This document shows positions 8,174-17,785 of a stretch of DNA of 36,140 nucleotides, piece after piece. Each line of letters begins with the position of its first letter. Position 1 is the first letter of the stretch. The notes under the pieces were generated by a model. That model searched no databases and had not been told where the DNA came from. It saw nothing but the letters and a program-made list of their open reading frames with translations. The stretch spans positions 1 to 36,140 of the forward strand of contig JAQTTU010000018.1 of assembly GCA_028710605.1 (NCBI GenBank), written 5' to 3'. A program made the position numbers and the translations under genes. This DNA is from Sideroxydans sp. (GTDB taxonomy: Bacteria; Pseudomonadota; Gammaproteobacteria; Burkholderiales; Gallionellaceae).

Positions 8174-8596
8174 CTACTTTGCAACCTGTTTTTCTCTGAT
8201 TTCGTCCAGCGTCTTGCAATCAATACAAAGTGTGGCGGTGGGGCGAGCTTCCAAGCGATTTAAGCCGATCTCTACGCCGCATTTATCGCAAAAACCATAA
8301 TCACCCGCTTCGATTCTGCCCAACATTTTGTCGATATTCTTGATGAGCTTGCGTTCGCGATCACGATTGCGCAATTCAAGGCTCATGTCTGATTCCTGGC
8401 TGGCGCGATCATTCGGATCGGCGAAAACCGTGGCTTCGTCTTGCATGGTATGCACGGTTCGATCAATGTCCTGACTCAAACCAAGTTTGATCTCATTCAG
8501 GATGTTGCGAAAATGATCGAGCTGCTTGGAATTCATATAATCCTCCCCTTTTTTTGCTTTATATGGGGCGGAAGTTTTATTCGCTTGTGCTGACAT
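8174..8596 (-). CDS. dksA: RNA polymerase-binding transcription factor DksA
   Basis: DksA enters the RNA polymerase secondary channel and, with ppGpp, controls stable RNA and biosynthetic promoters. The coiled-coil region carries the tip motif [11 protein letters not shown] with both conserved Asp residues. The C-terminal C4 zinc finger is FCDKCG...LCIDC. I chose the ATG at 8596 (MSAQANKTS, 140 residues) because GGAG precedes it by nine bases; an in-frame TTG five codons upstream overlaps that site and is unlikely. A promoter with TTGCGA, a 17-base spacer and an extended TGG-TATTAA lies at 8638-8666. A maf-family gene is upstream on the same strand. Confidence 0.93.
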   Translation of the reverse strand: MSAQANKTSAPYKAKKGEDYMNSKQLDHFRNILNEIKLGLSQDIDRTVHTMQDEATVFADPNDRASQESDMSLELRNRDRERKLIKNIDKMLGRIEAGDYGFCDKCGVEIGLNRLEARPTATLCIDCKTLDEIREKQVAK

Positions 8597-8637
8597 TGTA
8601 ACGTTCTCCAAGGAGGGCTGAATTTTTCAAGCGGGCT

Positions 8638-8666
8638 TTAATACCAGAAACGATTTTGAGTCGCAA
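8638..8666 (-). promoter_or_regulatory. Probable dksA promoter
   Basis: On the minus strand TTGCGA (8666-8661), 17 bases and TATTAA (8643-8638), with TGG directly before the -10 (extended -10). It lies between the maf-family gene and dksA and gives a leader of about 35 bases. Confidence 0.6.
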
Positions 8667-8688
8667 CAAAAAAATATGTAGGATTTGG

Positions 8689-9273
8689 CTATAAAATTCT
8701 AACTCCTTGTTTTTTTAACATATCAATCAATTTGATTAGCGGCAGGCCGATTAAGGCGTTGGGGTCATCGCCTTCAATACGCTGAATCAGTGCAATTCCC
8801 AGCCCCTCGGACTTGGCACTCCCGGCACAATGGTATGGTTGTTCTTTTAAGAGATAGCATTCAATCTCGTCATCGCTTAGGTTGCGGAAGCTGACCTTTG
8901 TCTCTACCAGTGCAGTCTGGATGTCGCTTGTGCGAGCATTTAACAAACTTACGGCGGTGTAAAAGCTAACGGTTTTTCCGCGCATGGCGCGGAGTTGGCG
9001 CACAGCTTTGTCGTGGGTGAGCGGTTTTCCCAATTGCTGACCACCCAGCAGTGCTACCTGGTCTGAGCCAATAATGAGTGCGTTAGGGTGTTGTTGCGCC
9101 ACAGCGTGTGCTTTTAGCTGTGACAGGCGTTGAGCGGTGTGTTGGGGGCCTTCTCCCGCCAAGGGAGTTTCATCGACATCGGGTGAAGCAGTTTGAAATG
9201 CCAGTTGTAGCGTGGAAAGCAACTGACTCCTATATATCGAGGTTGAAGCCAGTACAATCGGTTGAGAATTCAA
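8689..9273 (-). CDS. Maf-family nucleotide pyrophosphatase (YceF-like)
   Basis: The 194-residue protein starts MNSQPIVLASTSIYRSQLL, the Maf phosphate-binding N-terminus. It has the motifs DVDE, IIGSDQVALL and a C-terminal DPNALIGLPL. Maf proteins hydrolyse nucleoside triphosphates, mostly modified or non-canonical ones. The YceF branch, which acts on 7-methyl-GTP, is favoured by length and by its place next to yceD, rpmF and plsX as in other proteobacteria. The start at 9273 lies 58 bases from the divergent yceD start, so the two share a short promoter region. Substrate assignment is by family only. Confidence 0.88.
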   Translation of the reverse strand: MNSQPIVLASTSIYRSQLLSTLQLAFQTASPDVDETPLAGEGPQHTAQRLSQLKAHAVAQQHPNALIIGSDQVALLGGQQLGKPLTHDKAVRQLRAMRGKTVSFYTAVSLLNARTSDIQTALVETKVSFRNLSDDEIECYLLKEQPYHCAGSAKSEGLGIALIQRIEGDDPNALIGLPLIKLIDMLKKQGVRIL

Positions 9274-9293
9274 GATATTCCTTTTGCGCGTCT

Positions 9294-9322
9294 TTGACAG
9301 AGGGGGGCGGAATATATATCAT
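9294..9322 (+). promoter_or_regulatory. Strong promoter of yceD-rpmF-plsX-fab, possibly leaderless
   Basis: TTGACA (9294-9299), a 17-base spacer and TATCAT (9317-9322) match sigma-70 in 11 of 12 positions. Transcription should begin near 9329-9331, which is one to three bases before the yceD ATG at 9332. Confidence 0.75.
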
Positions 9323-9331
9323 GCGCGCCTC

Positions 9332-9820
9332 ATGTTTGCACAGCCTTTAATTGACGGGATGGACTTTGCCCGCATCGGCAGGGAATTGCACGGTGAAATA
9401 CCGGTCAAGTCGCTATCCAGGTTGGGCGATATGCTGGCGAAATCCGATGGATCGTTGACCTATGTAGTGCGCGGTTTTCGCGAAGGTGATCGATACATGC
9501 TGGAAGTTGCACTTGGCGGCATGTGTTATTTGCGCTGTCATCGTTGTTTGGGTGAAATCGAGTACCCAGTTGGAATAACGACGCGCTTGCAACTGGTTTC
9601 TGCCGAGCAGTTGGATGAAGTTGATGCAAATGACGATGAGATGGAATGCATCGAAGCGTCGTCGCAGATTGATGTGCTTGCATTGGTTGAAGATGAGTTG
9701 ATATTGGGTCTTCCTTTTGCACCCAAGCATCCTGAAGGGACTTGCAGTCCGGATATCGAGGGTTTGCAGCAATCCGTCAATGCTTTTTCAGTATTGGCGA
9801 ATTTAAAAAAGAAGCATTAG
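9332..9820 (+). CDS. yceD: YceD/DUF177 family protein, linked to large ribosomal subunit and rRNA
   Basis: The 162-residue protein begins MFAQPLIDGMDFARIGREL, as in betaproteobacterial YceD proteins. It contains the conserved Cys cluster CYLRCHRC and the motif IDVLALVEDELILGLPFAP...H, typical of DUF177. Family members sit next to rpmF (L32) and are implicated in 23S rRNA accumulation. I chose the ATG at 9332 from homologue-like N-terminal sequence; it has no ribosome binding site and lies only nine bases after a strong -10 box. An in-frame TTG at 9284 would place the start inside the promoter. It is the first gene of the fatty acid operon. Confidence 0.88.
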   Translation: MFAQPLIDGMDFARIGRELHGEIPVKSLSRLGDMLAKSDGSLTYVVRGFREGDRYMLEVALGGMCYLRCHRCLGEIEYPVGITTRLQLVSAEQLDEVDANDDEMECIEASSQIDVLALVEDELILGLPFAPKHPEGTCSPDIEGLQQSVNAFSVLANLKKKH

Positions 9821-9844
9821 AGTTGTTTTTTGTGAGGAGTTAAC

Positions 9845-10024
9845 ATGGCAGTTCAGCAGAATAAAAAATCCCCGTCCAAGCGTGGGATGCATCGCGCGCA
9901 CGATTTCTTGACCGCACCAGCACTGGCCGTTGAGCCAACTACCGGCGAACCTCATCTGCGTCACCACATCAGCCCCAGCGGCTACTATCGTGGCAAAAAG
10001 GTAGTCAACACCAAGAGCGAATAA
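9845..10024 (+). CDS. rpmF: 50S ribosomal protein L32
   Basis: This 59-residue protein, [20 protein letters not shown]..., is the L32 signature, with the later [28 protein letters not shown] lies five bases before the ATG at 9845. No cysteines are present, so this is the zinc-free form. It sits between yceD and plsX, the classic proteobacterial order that links ribosome and membrane lipid synthesis. Confidence 0.97.
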   Translation: MAVQQNKKSPSKRGMHRAHDFLTAPALAVEPTTGEPHLRHHISPSGYYRGKKVVNTKSE

Positions 10025-10106
10025 GCTCCTTGCACGATTTCAGTATGCATCCCTTTCTTTGGGGTGCTCCGTGCTTGACCATTTTCTCGAAATTGAGGAT
10101 CGCCTA

Positions 10107-11147
10107 GTGGATGTGACAATTGCCATTGATGCCATGGGAGGCGACCATGGGGTGTCTGTAACTGTCCCTTCTGCAATCACCTATCTTAATAAACATCCTG
10201 GCGACACCATTGTTATGGTCGGCTTGCCGGATGCGATTGAGGCGGAATTGCTGGATTTGGGGATTTCAGGCATACACCCGCGCCTGCGTGTTCATGCGGC
10301 TACCGAAGTGGTCGGCATGGATGAACAGCCGCAATCCGCGTTACGCGGAAAAAAAGACTCCTCCATGCGTGTCTCGATCAATCTCGTCAAGAGCGGAGAG
10401 GCTGTTGCCTGCGTTAGTGCCGGAAATACCGGCGCGCTGATGGCAACCGCCCGATATGTTCTCAAGACTCTTCCTGGTATTGATCGCCCGGCGATAGCCT
10501 CATTTCTGCCCACTAATACAGGGCAGGTTTGTATGTTGGACTTGGGGGCTAACGTTGATTGCACAGCCGAGCATTTGCTGCAATTTGCGCTAATGGGCAG
10601 TACTTTGGTCTCGGCTTTGGAGCATAAGGAAAACCCAACGGTCGGTCTGCTGAATATAGGTAGCGAAGATATCAAGGGCGGAGAAATGGTGAAGCAGGCT
10701 GCCGAATTATTGAGAAATAGCGACCTGAATTTCTATGGAAACGTTGAAGGCGATGACATCTTTAAGGGCATAACCGACGTGGTGGTGTGCGATGGTTTTG
10801 TGGGCAATGTCGCACTAAAAACTGCCGAGGGTGTCGCTAAAATGATGGGTGGATTCCTCAAAGAGGGGTTTAGTCGCAATCCGTTGACCAAGTTTGCCGC
10901 ACTGGTGTCCATGCCGGTGCTGAAAGCTTTCAAGCATCGGCTGGATCATCGTCGATATAACGGAGCCAGCTTCCTTGGTTTAAAAGGTATTGTGGTTAAA
11001 AGTCACGGCTCTGCCGACTCTTTTGCTTTTCTTTGTGCCATAGAGCGCGCCGCCGAAGAAGCGCGAGGCGGAATGTTGAGCCATATCAGCGAGCATGTAG
11101 AAAAATGGCATCATGCACGCCAAACAAATACGGGGGAGGCGCTTTGA
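10107..11147 (+). CDS. plsX: Phosphate acyltransferase PlsX
   Basis: PlsX converts acyl-ACP to acyl-phosphate, the donor for PlsY in phospholipid synthesis, as a peripheral membrane enzyme. The N-terminus [12 protein letters not shown], the motif [11 protein letters not shown] and the stretch [17 protein letters not shown] are typical. The start is a GTG at 10107 (346 residues) with GAGGA seven bases upstream. An upstream in-frame start at 10059 has no homologous sequence behind it. The stop codon overlaps the TTG start of fabH (TTGA), so the two are probably translationally coupled. Confidence 0.95.
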   Translation: MDVTIAIDAMGGDHGVSVTVPSAITYLNKHPGDTIVMVGLPDAIEAELLDLGISGIHPRLRVHAATEVVGMDEQPQSALRGKKDSSMRVSINLVKSGEAVACVSAGNTGALMATARYVLKTLPGIDRPAIASFLPTNTGQVCMLDLGANVDCTAEHLLQFALMGSTLVSALEHKENPTVGLLNIGSEDIKGGEMVKQAAELLRNSDLNFYGNVEGDDIFKGITDVVVCDGFVGNVALKTAEGVAKMMGGFLKEGFSRNPLTKFAALVSMPVLKAFKHRLDHRRYNGASFLGLKGIVVKSHGSADSFAFLCAIERAAEEARGGMLSHISEHVEKWHHARQTNTGEAL

Positions 11148-12073
11148 CCTATTCAAAAATCATCGGCACGGGCAGTTATCTGCCAGCCAAGGTACTGACC
11201 AATTACGATCTTGAAAAAATTGTCGAGACTACCCACGACTGGATTTTTTCGCGAAGCGGCATCGTGGAACGCCATATTGCGGCGGAAAATGAACTGACCA
11301 GTGATCTAGCTCTACAAGCCAGTCTTAAGGCGATTGAGGCATCCGGGATTGATGCCAATGAGATCGATCTCATCATTGTGGCAACCACCTCCCCGGATAT
11401 GTCATTTCCCAGCACTGCCTGTATCTTGCAGGACAAGTTGGGTATCAAAAATGGCAGCCCTGCTTTCGACATTCAGGCTGTGTGTGGTGGTTTCGTTTAC
11501 GGCCTAAACACAGCGGATTTGTACATTCGTGCCGGACAAGCCAAGACCGTGCTGGTGGTTGGAGCCGAAGTTCTGTCGCGCATGCTGGACTGGAATGATC
11601 GCACGACTTGCGTGTTGTTCGGCGACGGAGCGGGTGCTGTGGTTGTGCGCGCTTCTGACCAGCCGGGTATCGTCGCGGCAAAATTACATGCCGATGGTCG
11701 TCATCGCAAAATGCTAACCGCCGACCCCATGATTGCAATGGATGGTCAGGCTGTATTTAAGTTTGCAGTCAAAGTATTAAGCGATGTTGTTGAAGAATTG
11801 CTGGAAGAGCAGAAGCTCGCCGGATCGGACATAAATTGGCTGGTTCCACATCAAGCCAACATCCGCATCATCGAAGCGACGGCCAAAAAACTTGGTTTGA
11901 AAATGGAAAATGTCGTGCTGACGGTCGCCAATCATGGCAATACTTCGGCTGCTTCAATCCCTCTCGCGTTGGATACGGCCGTTCGAGATGGACGTATCAA
12001 GGCCGGGCAAAATATTTTGATCGAGGCCGTGGGTGGAGGGTTCACCTGGGGCGCAGCTCTTATCAAATGGTAG
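11144..12073 (+). CDS. fabH: 3-oxoacyl-ACP synthase III (KAS III)
   Basis: FabH condenses acetyl-CoA with malonyl-ACP to start type II fatty acid synthesis. The triad is present: Cys114 in QAVCGG, His236 in VPHQAN and Asn266 in NHGNTSAAS. The start is TTG at 11144, with GGGGGAGG a few bases upstream and the native N-terminus [13 protein letters not shown] behind it; longer frames upstream lie within plsX. At 309 residues it is about ten shorter than E. coli FabH. The shortening falls between Cys and His, in the loop around 190 ([20 protein letters not shown]), which in E. coli helps cap the acyl pocket. It is embedded in the fab operon. Confidence 0.95.
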   Translation: MTYSKIIGTGSYLPAKVLTNYDLEKIVETTHDWIFSRSGIVERHIAAENELTSDLALQASLKAIEASGIDANEIDLIIVATTSPDMSFPSTACILQDKLGIKNGSPAFDIQAVCGGFVYGLNTADLYIRAGQAKTVLVVGAEVLSRMLDWNDRTTCVLFGDGAGAVVVRASDQPGIVAAKLHADGRHRKMLTADPMIAMDGQAVFKFAVKVLSDVVEELLEEQKLAGSDINWLVPHQANIRIIEATAKKLGLKMENVVLTVANHGNTSAASIPLALDTAVRDGRIKAGQNILIEAVGGGFTWGAALIKW

Positions 12074-12079
12074 GTTCAA

Positions 12080-13012
12080 ATGACTAAGTTCGCTTTCGTA
12101 TTTCCCGGGCAGGGCTCCCAATCGCGCGGCATGATGAACGGCTATGCCGATTTCGCCGCAGTGCGCGACACGTTTACCGAGGCATCGGACGTGTTGAAGC
12201 AGGATTTGTGGCAGCTGGTCGCCGAAGGCAGCGATGCCGACTTGAATGCCACAGTGAATACCCAGCCCATCATGCTGACTGCCGGTGTGGCGGTGTACCG
12301 CGCATGGCAATCGCAAAACGGCGCGAAGCCAGCCATCATGGCCGGACATAGTCTGGGCGAATATACGGCATTGGTTGCCGCAGGCGCTTTGAGTTTTGCC
12401 GATGCGTTGCCGCTGGTACGTTACCGTGCGCAATGTATGCAACAAGCCGTGCCGGAAGGTGTGGGCGGCATTGCCGCGATCCTCGGTCTGGACGACGATG
12501 CAGTGCGTGCCGTATGTGCCGAAGGCGCGCAGGGCGAAGTGCTGGAAGCTGTTAATTATAACTCTGCCGGGCAAGTGGTTATTGCCGGCAATCGTGGCGC
12601 GGTTGAGCGCGGCATGGAATTGGCCAAAGCCAAAGGCGCAAAACGCGCCATCATGCTGCCGATGAGCGTGCCGTCGCATTGCAGCTTACTGAAGGGCGCG
12701 GCGGAACAATTACGAGCCTATCTGGAAAATATTGCCGTGCAAACCCCGTTTATTCCGGTGCTGCACAACGCCGATGTGGTCGCTTATAGCGATGCTGCCA
12801 AGATTAAGGACGCACTAGTGCGCCAGTTGTATTCGCCGGTGCGTTGGGTAGAAACCGTGCTGGAATTTGGTAAGCAGGGCATTACGCACAATGTGGAATG
12901 TGCACCGGGCAAGGTGCTGGCAGGCTTGAATAAACGCATCGATACCAATCAACAAGCGATGGCAATCAACGATGGCGAAGCGTTGAAATCGGCTTTGAGC
13001 CTGCTTGTATAA
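12080..13012 (+). CDS. fabD: Malonyl-CoA:ACP transacylase
   Basis: FabD loads malonate from CoA onto ACP. The 310-residue protein begins MTKFAFVFPGQGSQ, has the nucleophile Ser91 in GHSLGE and the catalytic His200 in VPSHC. Six bases separate it from fabH, and a GGTAGG overlapping the fabH stop can serve as ribosome binding site. Length and motif spacing are normal. Confidence 0.96.
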   Translation: MTKFAFVFPGQGSQSRGMMNGYADFAAVRDTFTEASDVLKQDLWQLVAEGSDADLNATVNTQPIMLTAGVAVYRAWQSQNGAKPAIMAGHSLGEYTALVAAGALSFADALPLVRYRAQCMQQAVPEGVGGIAAILGLDDDAVRAVCAEGAQGEVLEAVNYNSAGQVVIAGNRGAVERGMELAKAKGAKRAIMLPMSVPSHCSLLKGAAEQLRAYLENIAVQTPFIPVLHNADVVAYSDAAKIKDALVRQLYSPVRWVETVLEFGKQGITHNVECAPGKVLAGLNKRIDTNQQAMAINDGEALKSALSLLV

Positions 13013-13045
13013 ATTATTTTCGTTGGCTGTGTTAAGGAGAATGTG

Positions 13046-13783
13046 ATGAGTTTAAAAGGAAAAACAGCTCTTGTTACAGGTGGCGCTCGCGGAATCGGCA
13101 AAGCGATTGCTCTGAAATTGGCCAAGCGAGGTGCAAATGTCGCCGTTCTTGATATGGGATTGGCTCCAGATACAGTTAAAGAGATCGAGGCGCTTGGGGT
13201 AAAAGCCATCAGTCTCGAAGCCAATGTTACAAAACTGGAATCGGTAGAGAAAGCCGTCGAACAAGTGATTGCCACGTTCGGCAGTCTCGATATGGTCGTG
13301 AACAATGCCGGGATCACCAAAGACAACCTTTTTTTGCGCATGAAGCCTGAAGAATGGGATATGGTTCTTTCCGTCAATTTGACCGGCGCATTTAATGTGT
13401 GCAAAGCTGTTAATAAACAGATGTTTAAACAACGTTCCGGCAAGATTGTAAATATCGCATCGGTGGTTGGGCAAATGGGTAATGCGGGACAAGCCAACTA
13501 TGCTGCCTCCAAAGCCGGTCTTATTGGCCTGACCAAGACTCTGGCCAGGGAATTCGCAGCGCGCAATATTCAAGTCAATGCGGTTGCGCCCGGGTTTATC
13601 AATACAGAAATGACCGAAAAGCTTCCGGCTGAGGTGAAGCAACATTTTGTTAATAATATCCCGGCTGGCACTTTCGGAAGTGCCGACAATGTCGCTGATG
13701 CGGTCGCTTTTCTATGCAGCGCCGATGCGGATTATGTAACCGGCCAAGTCATCAATGTTGATGGCGGAATGGTCATGTCTTAG
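13046..13783 (+). CDS. fabG: 3-oxoacyl-ACP reductase
   Basis: FabG reduces 3-oxoacyl-ACP with NADPH. It is a classical short-chain dehydrogenase with the cofactor motif TGGARGIG, the NNAG motif and the catalytic Ser139, Tyr152 and Lys156 (NIASVVGQ, then NYAASKAG). AAGGAG sits six bases before the ATG at 13046; a GTG directly upstream is less likely. Length is 245 residues, as expected for FabG. Followed by acpP after an 86-base gap that contains a promoter. Confidence 0.96.
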   Translation: MSLKGKTALVTGGARGIGKAIALKLAKRGANVAVLDMGLAPDTVKEIEALGVKAISLEANVTKLESVEKAVEQVIATFGSLDMVVNNAGITKDNLFLRMKPEEWDMVLSVNLTGAFNVCKAVNKQMFKQRSGKIVNIASVVGQMGNAGQANYAASKAGLIGLTKTLAREFAARNIQVNAVAPGFINTEMTEKLPAEVKQHFVNNIPAGTFGSADNVADAVAFLCSADADYVTGQVINVDGGMVMS

Positions 13784-13799
13784 TAGTGGTGCGGGTAGT

Positions 13800-13827
13800 T
13801 TGGAAATCGGCGCGAGTTTGGTAGAAT
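13800..13827 (+). promoter_or_regulatory. Probable internal promoter for acpP
   Basis: TTGGAA (13800-13805), a 16-base spacer and TAGAAT (13822-13827) lie in the fabG-acpP gap. An extra promoter here would suit the high demand for acyl carrier protein. Confidence 0.6.
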
Positions 13828-13869
13828 GCTCGGGCTTTTTTGTACTTTAATTAAAACGGGAGTAATGCA

Positions 13870-14106
13870 ATGTCCAATAACGAACAACGTGTAAAGAAAA
13901 TCGTCGCAGAGCAGCTGGGCGTAAATGAATCTGAAGTCAAGAACGAGTCCTCTTTTGTGAATGACTTGGGTGCCGACTCTCTGGATACAGTCGAACTGGT
14001 CATGGCTTTGGAAGAAGAATTCGGCGTTGAAATTCCCGATGAAGATGCAGAAAAGATCACTACCGTACAACAAGCACTTGATTACGTGAATACGCATTCC
14101 AAGTAA
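13870..14106 (+). CDS. acpP: Acyl carrier protein
   Basis: A 78-residue acidic protein with the phosphopantetheine site [19 protein letters not shown]; the modified serine is Ser37 counting Met. It carries growing acyl chains for fatty acid and lipid synthesis. GGGAG lies seven bases upstream of the ATG. Sequence and size are typical of proteobacterial AcpP. Confidence 0.98.
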   Translation: MSNNEQRVKKIVAEQLGVNESEVKNESSFVNDLGADSLDTVELVMALEEEFGVEIPDEDAEKITTVQQALDYVNTHSK

Positions 14107-14148
14107 TTTTGTTTCAAGGTTTAATTCCTTCATACATCGGAGTCCAGC

Positions 14149-15381
14149 TTGGCTAAGCGTAGAGTCGTAGTAACCGGCTTGGGTGCAGTTACACCCGTCG
14201 GTAATGGGGTCGCTGCAACATGGCAAAATATTGTGGCAGGAAAATCCGGCATTGGTCGCATCACTCGTTTCGACCCTTCTGCATTTGCCAGCCAAATCGC
14301 TGGAGAAGTTAAGGACTTCGATGTCACACAATTCATTCCTGCCAAGGACGCTCGCCGCATGGATCGCTTCGTGCATCTCGGCTTGGCTGCCGGGATAGAA
14401 GCGTTCAAGGACTCCGGCTTGGAAGTGACCGAGCAAAACGCTGACCGTATCGGCGTGTGTATCAGTTCGGGCATCGGCGGCCTGCCGATGATTGAAGATA
14501 CACACAATGAATATCTGGCTGGCGGACCGCGCAAGATTTCCCCGTTCTTTATCGCCGGAACGATCATTAATATGATTTCCGGCAATCTCTCCATTTTGTT
14601 TGACTTGCGTGGTCCCAATTTTGCAGTCGTTTCGGCCTGCACCACGGGAACTCACAGCATTGGCGAGGCAATGCGCATGATTCAGTATGGAGATGCAGAT
14701 GTGATGGTTGCCGGAGGATCGGAGTCATCCGTTTCGGCTCTGGCCATCGGCGGTTTCGCCGCATCCCGCGCACTTTCAACACGAAATGATGATCCTGCTA
14801 CTGCGAGCCGTCCTTGGGACAAAGATCGTGATGGTTTCGTGCTTGGCGAGGGGGCGGGCGTATTGGTACTGGAAGAATACGAGCATGCCAAAGCGCGCGG
14901 TGCGAGAATTTATGCCGAGTTAAGCGGTTACGGAATGAGTGCGGATGCATATCACATCACCGCACCAAACATGGATGGCCCAAAGCGTAGCATGCTCAAT
15001 GCCATGCGGGATGCCGGTATCACACCCGACCAGGTGCAATACGTCAATGCGCACGGAACCTCGACTCCGTTGGGCGACAAGAATGAAACCGAGGCGATCA
15101 AGGCGGCTTTTGGAAGTCACGCCAATAAATTGGTGGTCAATTCCACCAAGTCCATGACCGGGCATTTGCTGGGTGGAGCGGGAGGATTGGAGTCTCTGGT
15201 CTGCGTGCTGGCATTGCATCACCAGATTTCTCCTCCAACCATCAATATCTTCGAACAGGATCCAGAATGCGATTTGGATTTCTGCGCGAATACTGCACGA
15301 AACATGAAGATCGACGTGGCCATCAATAACAACTTTGGCTTTGGCGGAACCAACGGAACGCTGGTATTCCGTAAAGTCTGA
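14149..15381 (+). CDS. fabF: 3-oxoacyl-ACP synthase II (KAS II)
   Basis: FabF elongates acyl-ACP chains. The Cys-His-His triad is Cys164 (SACTTG), His302 (NAHGTST) and His339 (TGHLLGGAGG), and the C-terminus NNFGFGGTNGTLVF is typical. Length is 410 residues. The start is a TTG at 14149, with CGGAG six bases upstream and the standard N-terminus AKRRVVVTGLGAVTPVGN. It lies 42 bases after acpP and twelve before pabC. Confidence 0.96.
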   Translation: MAKRRVVVTGLGAVTPVGNGVAATWQNIVAGKSGIGRITRFDPSAFASQIAGEVKDFDVTQFIPAKDARRMDRFVHLGLAAGIEAFKDSGLEVTEQNADRIGVCISSGIGGLPMIEDTHNEYLAGGPRKISPFFIAGTIINMISGNLSILFDLRGPNFAVVSACTTGTHSIGEAMRMIQYGDADVMVAGGSESSVSALAIGGFAASRALSTRNDDPATASRPWDKDRDGFVLGEGAGVLVLEEYEHAKARGARIYAELSGYGMSADAYHITAPNMDGPKRSMLNAMRDAGITPDQVQYVNAHGTSTPLGDKNETEAIKAAFGSHANKLVVNSTKSMTGHLLGGAGGLESLVCVLALHHQISPPTINIFEQDPECDLDFCANTARNMKIDVAINNNFGFGGTNGTLVFRKV

Positions 15382-15393
15382 TTTTTATCAGAG

Positions 15394-16200
15394 ATGCTGG
15401 TCAACGGCTTGCCAAGCGGTTTAGTCAACGCCGAAGACCGTGGTCTGTTTTATGGAGACGGGGTATTTCGCACCTTGCGAGTTCGTCAAGGTGCGCCAGT
15501 ATCCTGGCTTCATCACTACTCCAGACTTTACCGAGACTGCGACGCGCTTAGAATCGCTTGTCCTGCCGCAGATTTGTTGTTCGCTGAACTCCAATCCCTC
15601 TGCGCTTCCCAGCAGGATTGCGTCGCAAAAATCATCATCACACGAGGCGTAGGTTCGCGGGGATATGCGCCTGCCGCTGGCGGGAATGCCACTCGAATTA
15701 TCAGCATCAGTGCAACACCTCAATACGATCCACTGTATTTTTCATCTGGCATTGCGCTACATGTTTGCCAACTGAAACTGGGACATCAGCCATTGTTGGC
15801 TGGAATCAAGCATCTCAACCGCCTGGAAAACGTACTCGCCGCCCGCGAATGCCAAGAGGCCGGATTGCCTGAAGGGCTGCTGGAAGATGAGCGCGGGTTT
15901 GTTATCTCCGGTACTCGATCCAATCTATTCTTCTTGCGTGGTGGAACACTTTACACTCCTGATCTGAGCCAATGCGGGGTGGCAGGTGTGCAACGCGAAC
16001 GCGTGATTGCTTGGGCAGATAAACACGGCCTCCCTTGTATAATCAAGAAAATCAGCATGGATGAATTGCTAAATGCGGATGAAATTTTTATGGTGAATAG
16101 CGTGTTCGGGTTGTGGCCAGTTCGCGAACTTGCCAGTTACCAACGCAACTCACATTCTGTCGCATGGAAAGTTCAAGAGTGGCTGAACGATGAAAATTAA
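15394..16200 (+). CDS. pabC: Aminodeoxychorismate lyase (PLP-dependent fold type IV)
   Basis: PabC converts 4-amino-4-deoxychorismate to p-aminobenzoate and pyruvate in folate synthesis. The motif DRGLFYGDGVFRTLR at the N-terminus, the PLP lysine Lys139 in GIKHLNRLENVLA and the segment SGTRSNLFF fit the branched-chain aminotransferase-like class IV family. The place between fabF and mltG is the usual one for pabC, which separates it from D-amino acid or branched-chain aminotransferases. Its 3' end overlaps mltG by eleven bases. Confidence 0.93.
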   Translation: MLVNGLPSGLVNAEDRGLFYGDGVFRTLRVRQGAPVSWLHHYSRLYRDCDALRIACPAADLLFAELQSLCASQQDCVAKIIITRGVGSRGYAPAAGGNATRIISISATPQYDPLYFSSGIALHVCQLKLGHQPLLAGIKHLNRLENVLAARECQEAGLPEGLLEDERGFVISGTRSNLFFLRGGTLYTPDLSQCGVAGVQRERVIAWADKHGLPCIIKKISMDELLNADEIFMVNSVFGLWPVRELASYQRNSHSVAWKVQEWLNDEN

Positions 16201-17179
16201 TACTAAATTGGCAAGCGAGTTCGTTTTTTTACTCCTAATCTTGGCTGGAGCGATTGTCTTTTTGGTATTTAGGCCTATCCCGTTGTCCCATAAACCGCTT
16301 GAATTCACGCTCAATCCAGGCAGTAGCCTGAAGAGTGCCGCAACTCAAATGAAACAAGCCGGTGTTTTGGAAAGTGAATGGTCGTTTGTTTGGCTTGCGC
16401 GAGGAATGGGCAAAGCCGGCCAGATAAAGTATGGAAACTATCAACTTGAAAAAGAGGTTTCACTGTTTGAATTATTGGACAAAATTAGTTCAGGCAGAAC
16501 AGAGCTAAGTCGGGCAATCATCATTGAAGGAATTTCATTCAAAGACTTGCGCGCCTTGTTGAATGCTCATCCGGGACTGCGTCACGACAGTTTATCTTTA
16601 TCGGACGCTGAAATATTGCAGCGTATTGGAGCGGTTGAGCCGGATGCTGAAGGACTTTTCTTTCCAGATACCTACAATTTCTCCAGCGGAAGTAGCGACC
16701 TTGCAGTGCTAAAGCGAGCTTACCAAACGATGCAACGGCATTTGCAGGAAAGTTGGAATAAGCGTGAACCGGACCTGCCGTTTGAAACTCCCTACCAGGC
16801 CCTGATACTGGCCTCCATCGTAGAAAAAGAGACTGGGCAGCCCAGCGACCGTACCATGGTTGCCTCCGTATTTGTTAACCGCTTGCGTAAACACATGCGT
16901 TTGCAGACCGATCCCACGGTAATTTACGGCATGGGTGAAAAGTTTGACGGAAATCTGCGCAAGCGCGATTTAACTGCCGACACTGCATATAATACCTACA
17001 CCCGCAACGGACTGACACCAACACCTATTGCATTACCCGGCTTGGCCTCAATTGAAGCGGTATTGCATCCAGCCCGTAGCAAAGCGCTCTACTTTGTGGC
17101 TCGCGGTGATGGCAGTTCGTATTTTTCAGAATCATTGATTGAACATAACAATGCGGTCAACCGCTACCAACTAAAATGA
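16190..17179 (+). CDS. mltG: Endolytic murein transglycosylase MltG
   Basis: MltG (YceG-like) is a membrane-anchored lytic transglycosylase that cuts nascent glycan strands. One N-terminal membrane segment (about residues 10-27, [17 protein letters not shown]) precedes a periplasmic part. Conserved motifs are [21 protein letters not shown] with the catalytic Glu (about 212-214), [12 protein letters not shown] and [18 protein letters not shown]. Length 329 residues is normal. It overlaps pabC and tmk, so it is expressed within the operon. Confidence 0.95.
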   Translation: MKINTKLASEFVFLLLILAGAIVFLVFRPIPLSHKPLEFTLNPGSSLKSAATQMKQAGVLESEWSFVWLARGMGKAGQIKYGNYQLEKEVSLFELLDKISSGRTELSRAIIIEGISFKDLRALLNAHPGLRHDSLSLSDAEILQRIGAVEPDAEGLFFPDTYNFSSGSSDLAVLKRAYQTMQRHLQESWNKREPDLPFETPYQALILASIVEKETGQPSDRTMVASVFVNRLRKHMRLQTDPTVIYGMGEKFDGNLRKRDLTADTAYNTYTRNGLTPTPIALPGLASIEAVLHPARSKALYFVARGDGSSYFSESLIEHNNAVNRYQLK

Positions 17180-17784
17180 ACACGGCAAAATTCATCACCT
17201 TTGAAGGCGTAGATGGGGCAGGGAAGAGCACCCACTTGGAATGGTTCGCCAATGCCCTGCGCCAGCGCGGCATTGACTTGCTGCTAACGCGAGAACCGGG
17301 CGGTACGCCGTTAGGCGAACGTCTGCGCGAGATACTGTTGAACCAGCCCATGCATGCCGAGACAGAAGCCATGTTGATGTTCGCAGCACGACGTGAGCAT
17401 GTGGAGCAAGTCATCCGCCCGGCTTTACAACGCGGCACATGGGTCATCTCAGACCGTTTCAGTGATGCCAGCTTTGCTTATCAAGGCGGGGGCAGGGGTG
17501 TGCCGCTGGCCAAACTTGAACAACTGGAACAGTGGGTGCATGGCGACTTGCAACCCGACCTGACCCTGCTGTTCGACATTCCGATTGAAATCGCACGCCA
17601 GCGTCTTGCCAACAATGTCAGCCTGGATCGTTTCGAGCAGGAACGTGGAGATTTCTTCGAGCGAGTGCGACAAGCTTATCTCGCCCGAGCAGCAAAATCA
17701 CCGCAGCGTTTTGCCGTCATTCATGCCGAACAAACCATGCTGGAAGTTCAGCAGGCACTGGCAAAGATCGTCGCATCGCTTTGA
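17176..17784 (+). CDS. tmk: Thymidylate kinase
   Basis: Phosphorylates dTMP to dTDP. The 202-residue protein has the P-loop GVDGAGKST (about residues 11-19), the dTMP-binding [11 protein letters not shown] and the DR motif in [19 protein letters not shown]. Its ATG overlaps the mltG stop by four bases (ATGA). It is followed by holB one base later, as in many proteobacteria. Confidence 0.96.
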   Translation: MNTAKFITFEGVDGAGKSTHLEWFANALRQRGIDLLLTREPGGTPLGERLREILLNQPMHAETEAMLMFAARREHVEQVIRPALQRGTWVISDRFSDASFAYQGGGRGVPLAKLEQLEQWVHGDLQPDLTLLFDIPIEIARQRLANNVSLDRFEQERGDFFERVRQAYLARAAKSPQRFAVIHAEQTMLEVQQALAKIVASL

Positions 17785-17785
17785 A

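Noticed and set aside
17585-17785. Upstream extension of holB inside tmk
   Set aside because: The extension has no HolB-like sequence; the ATG at 17786 directly after tmk gives the normal N-terminus.
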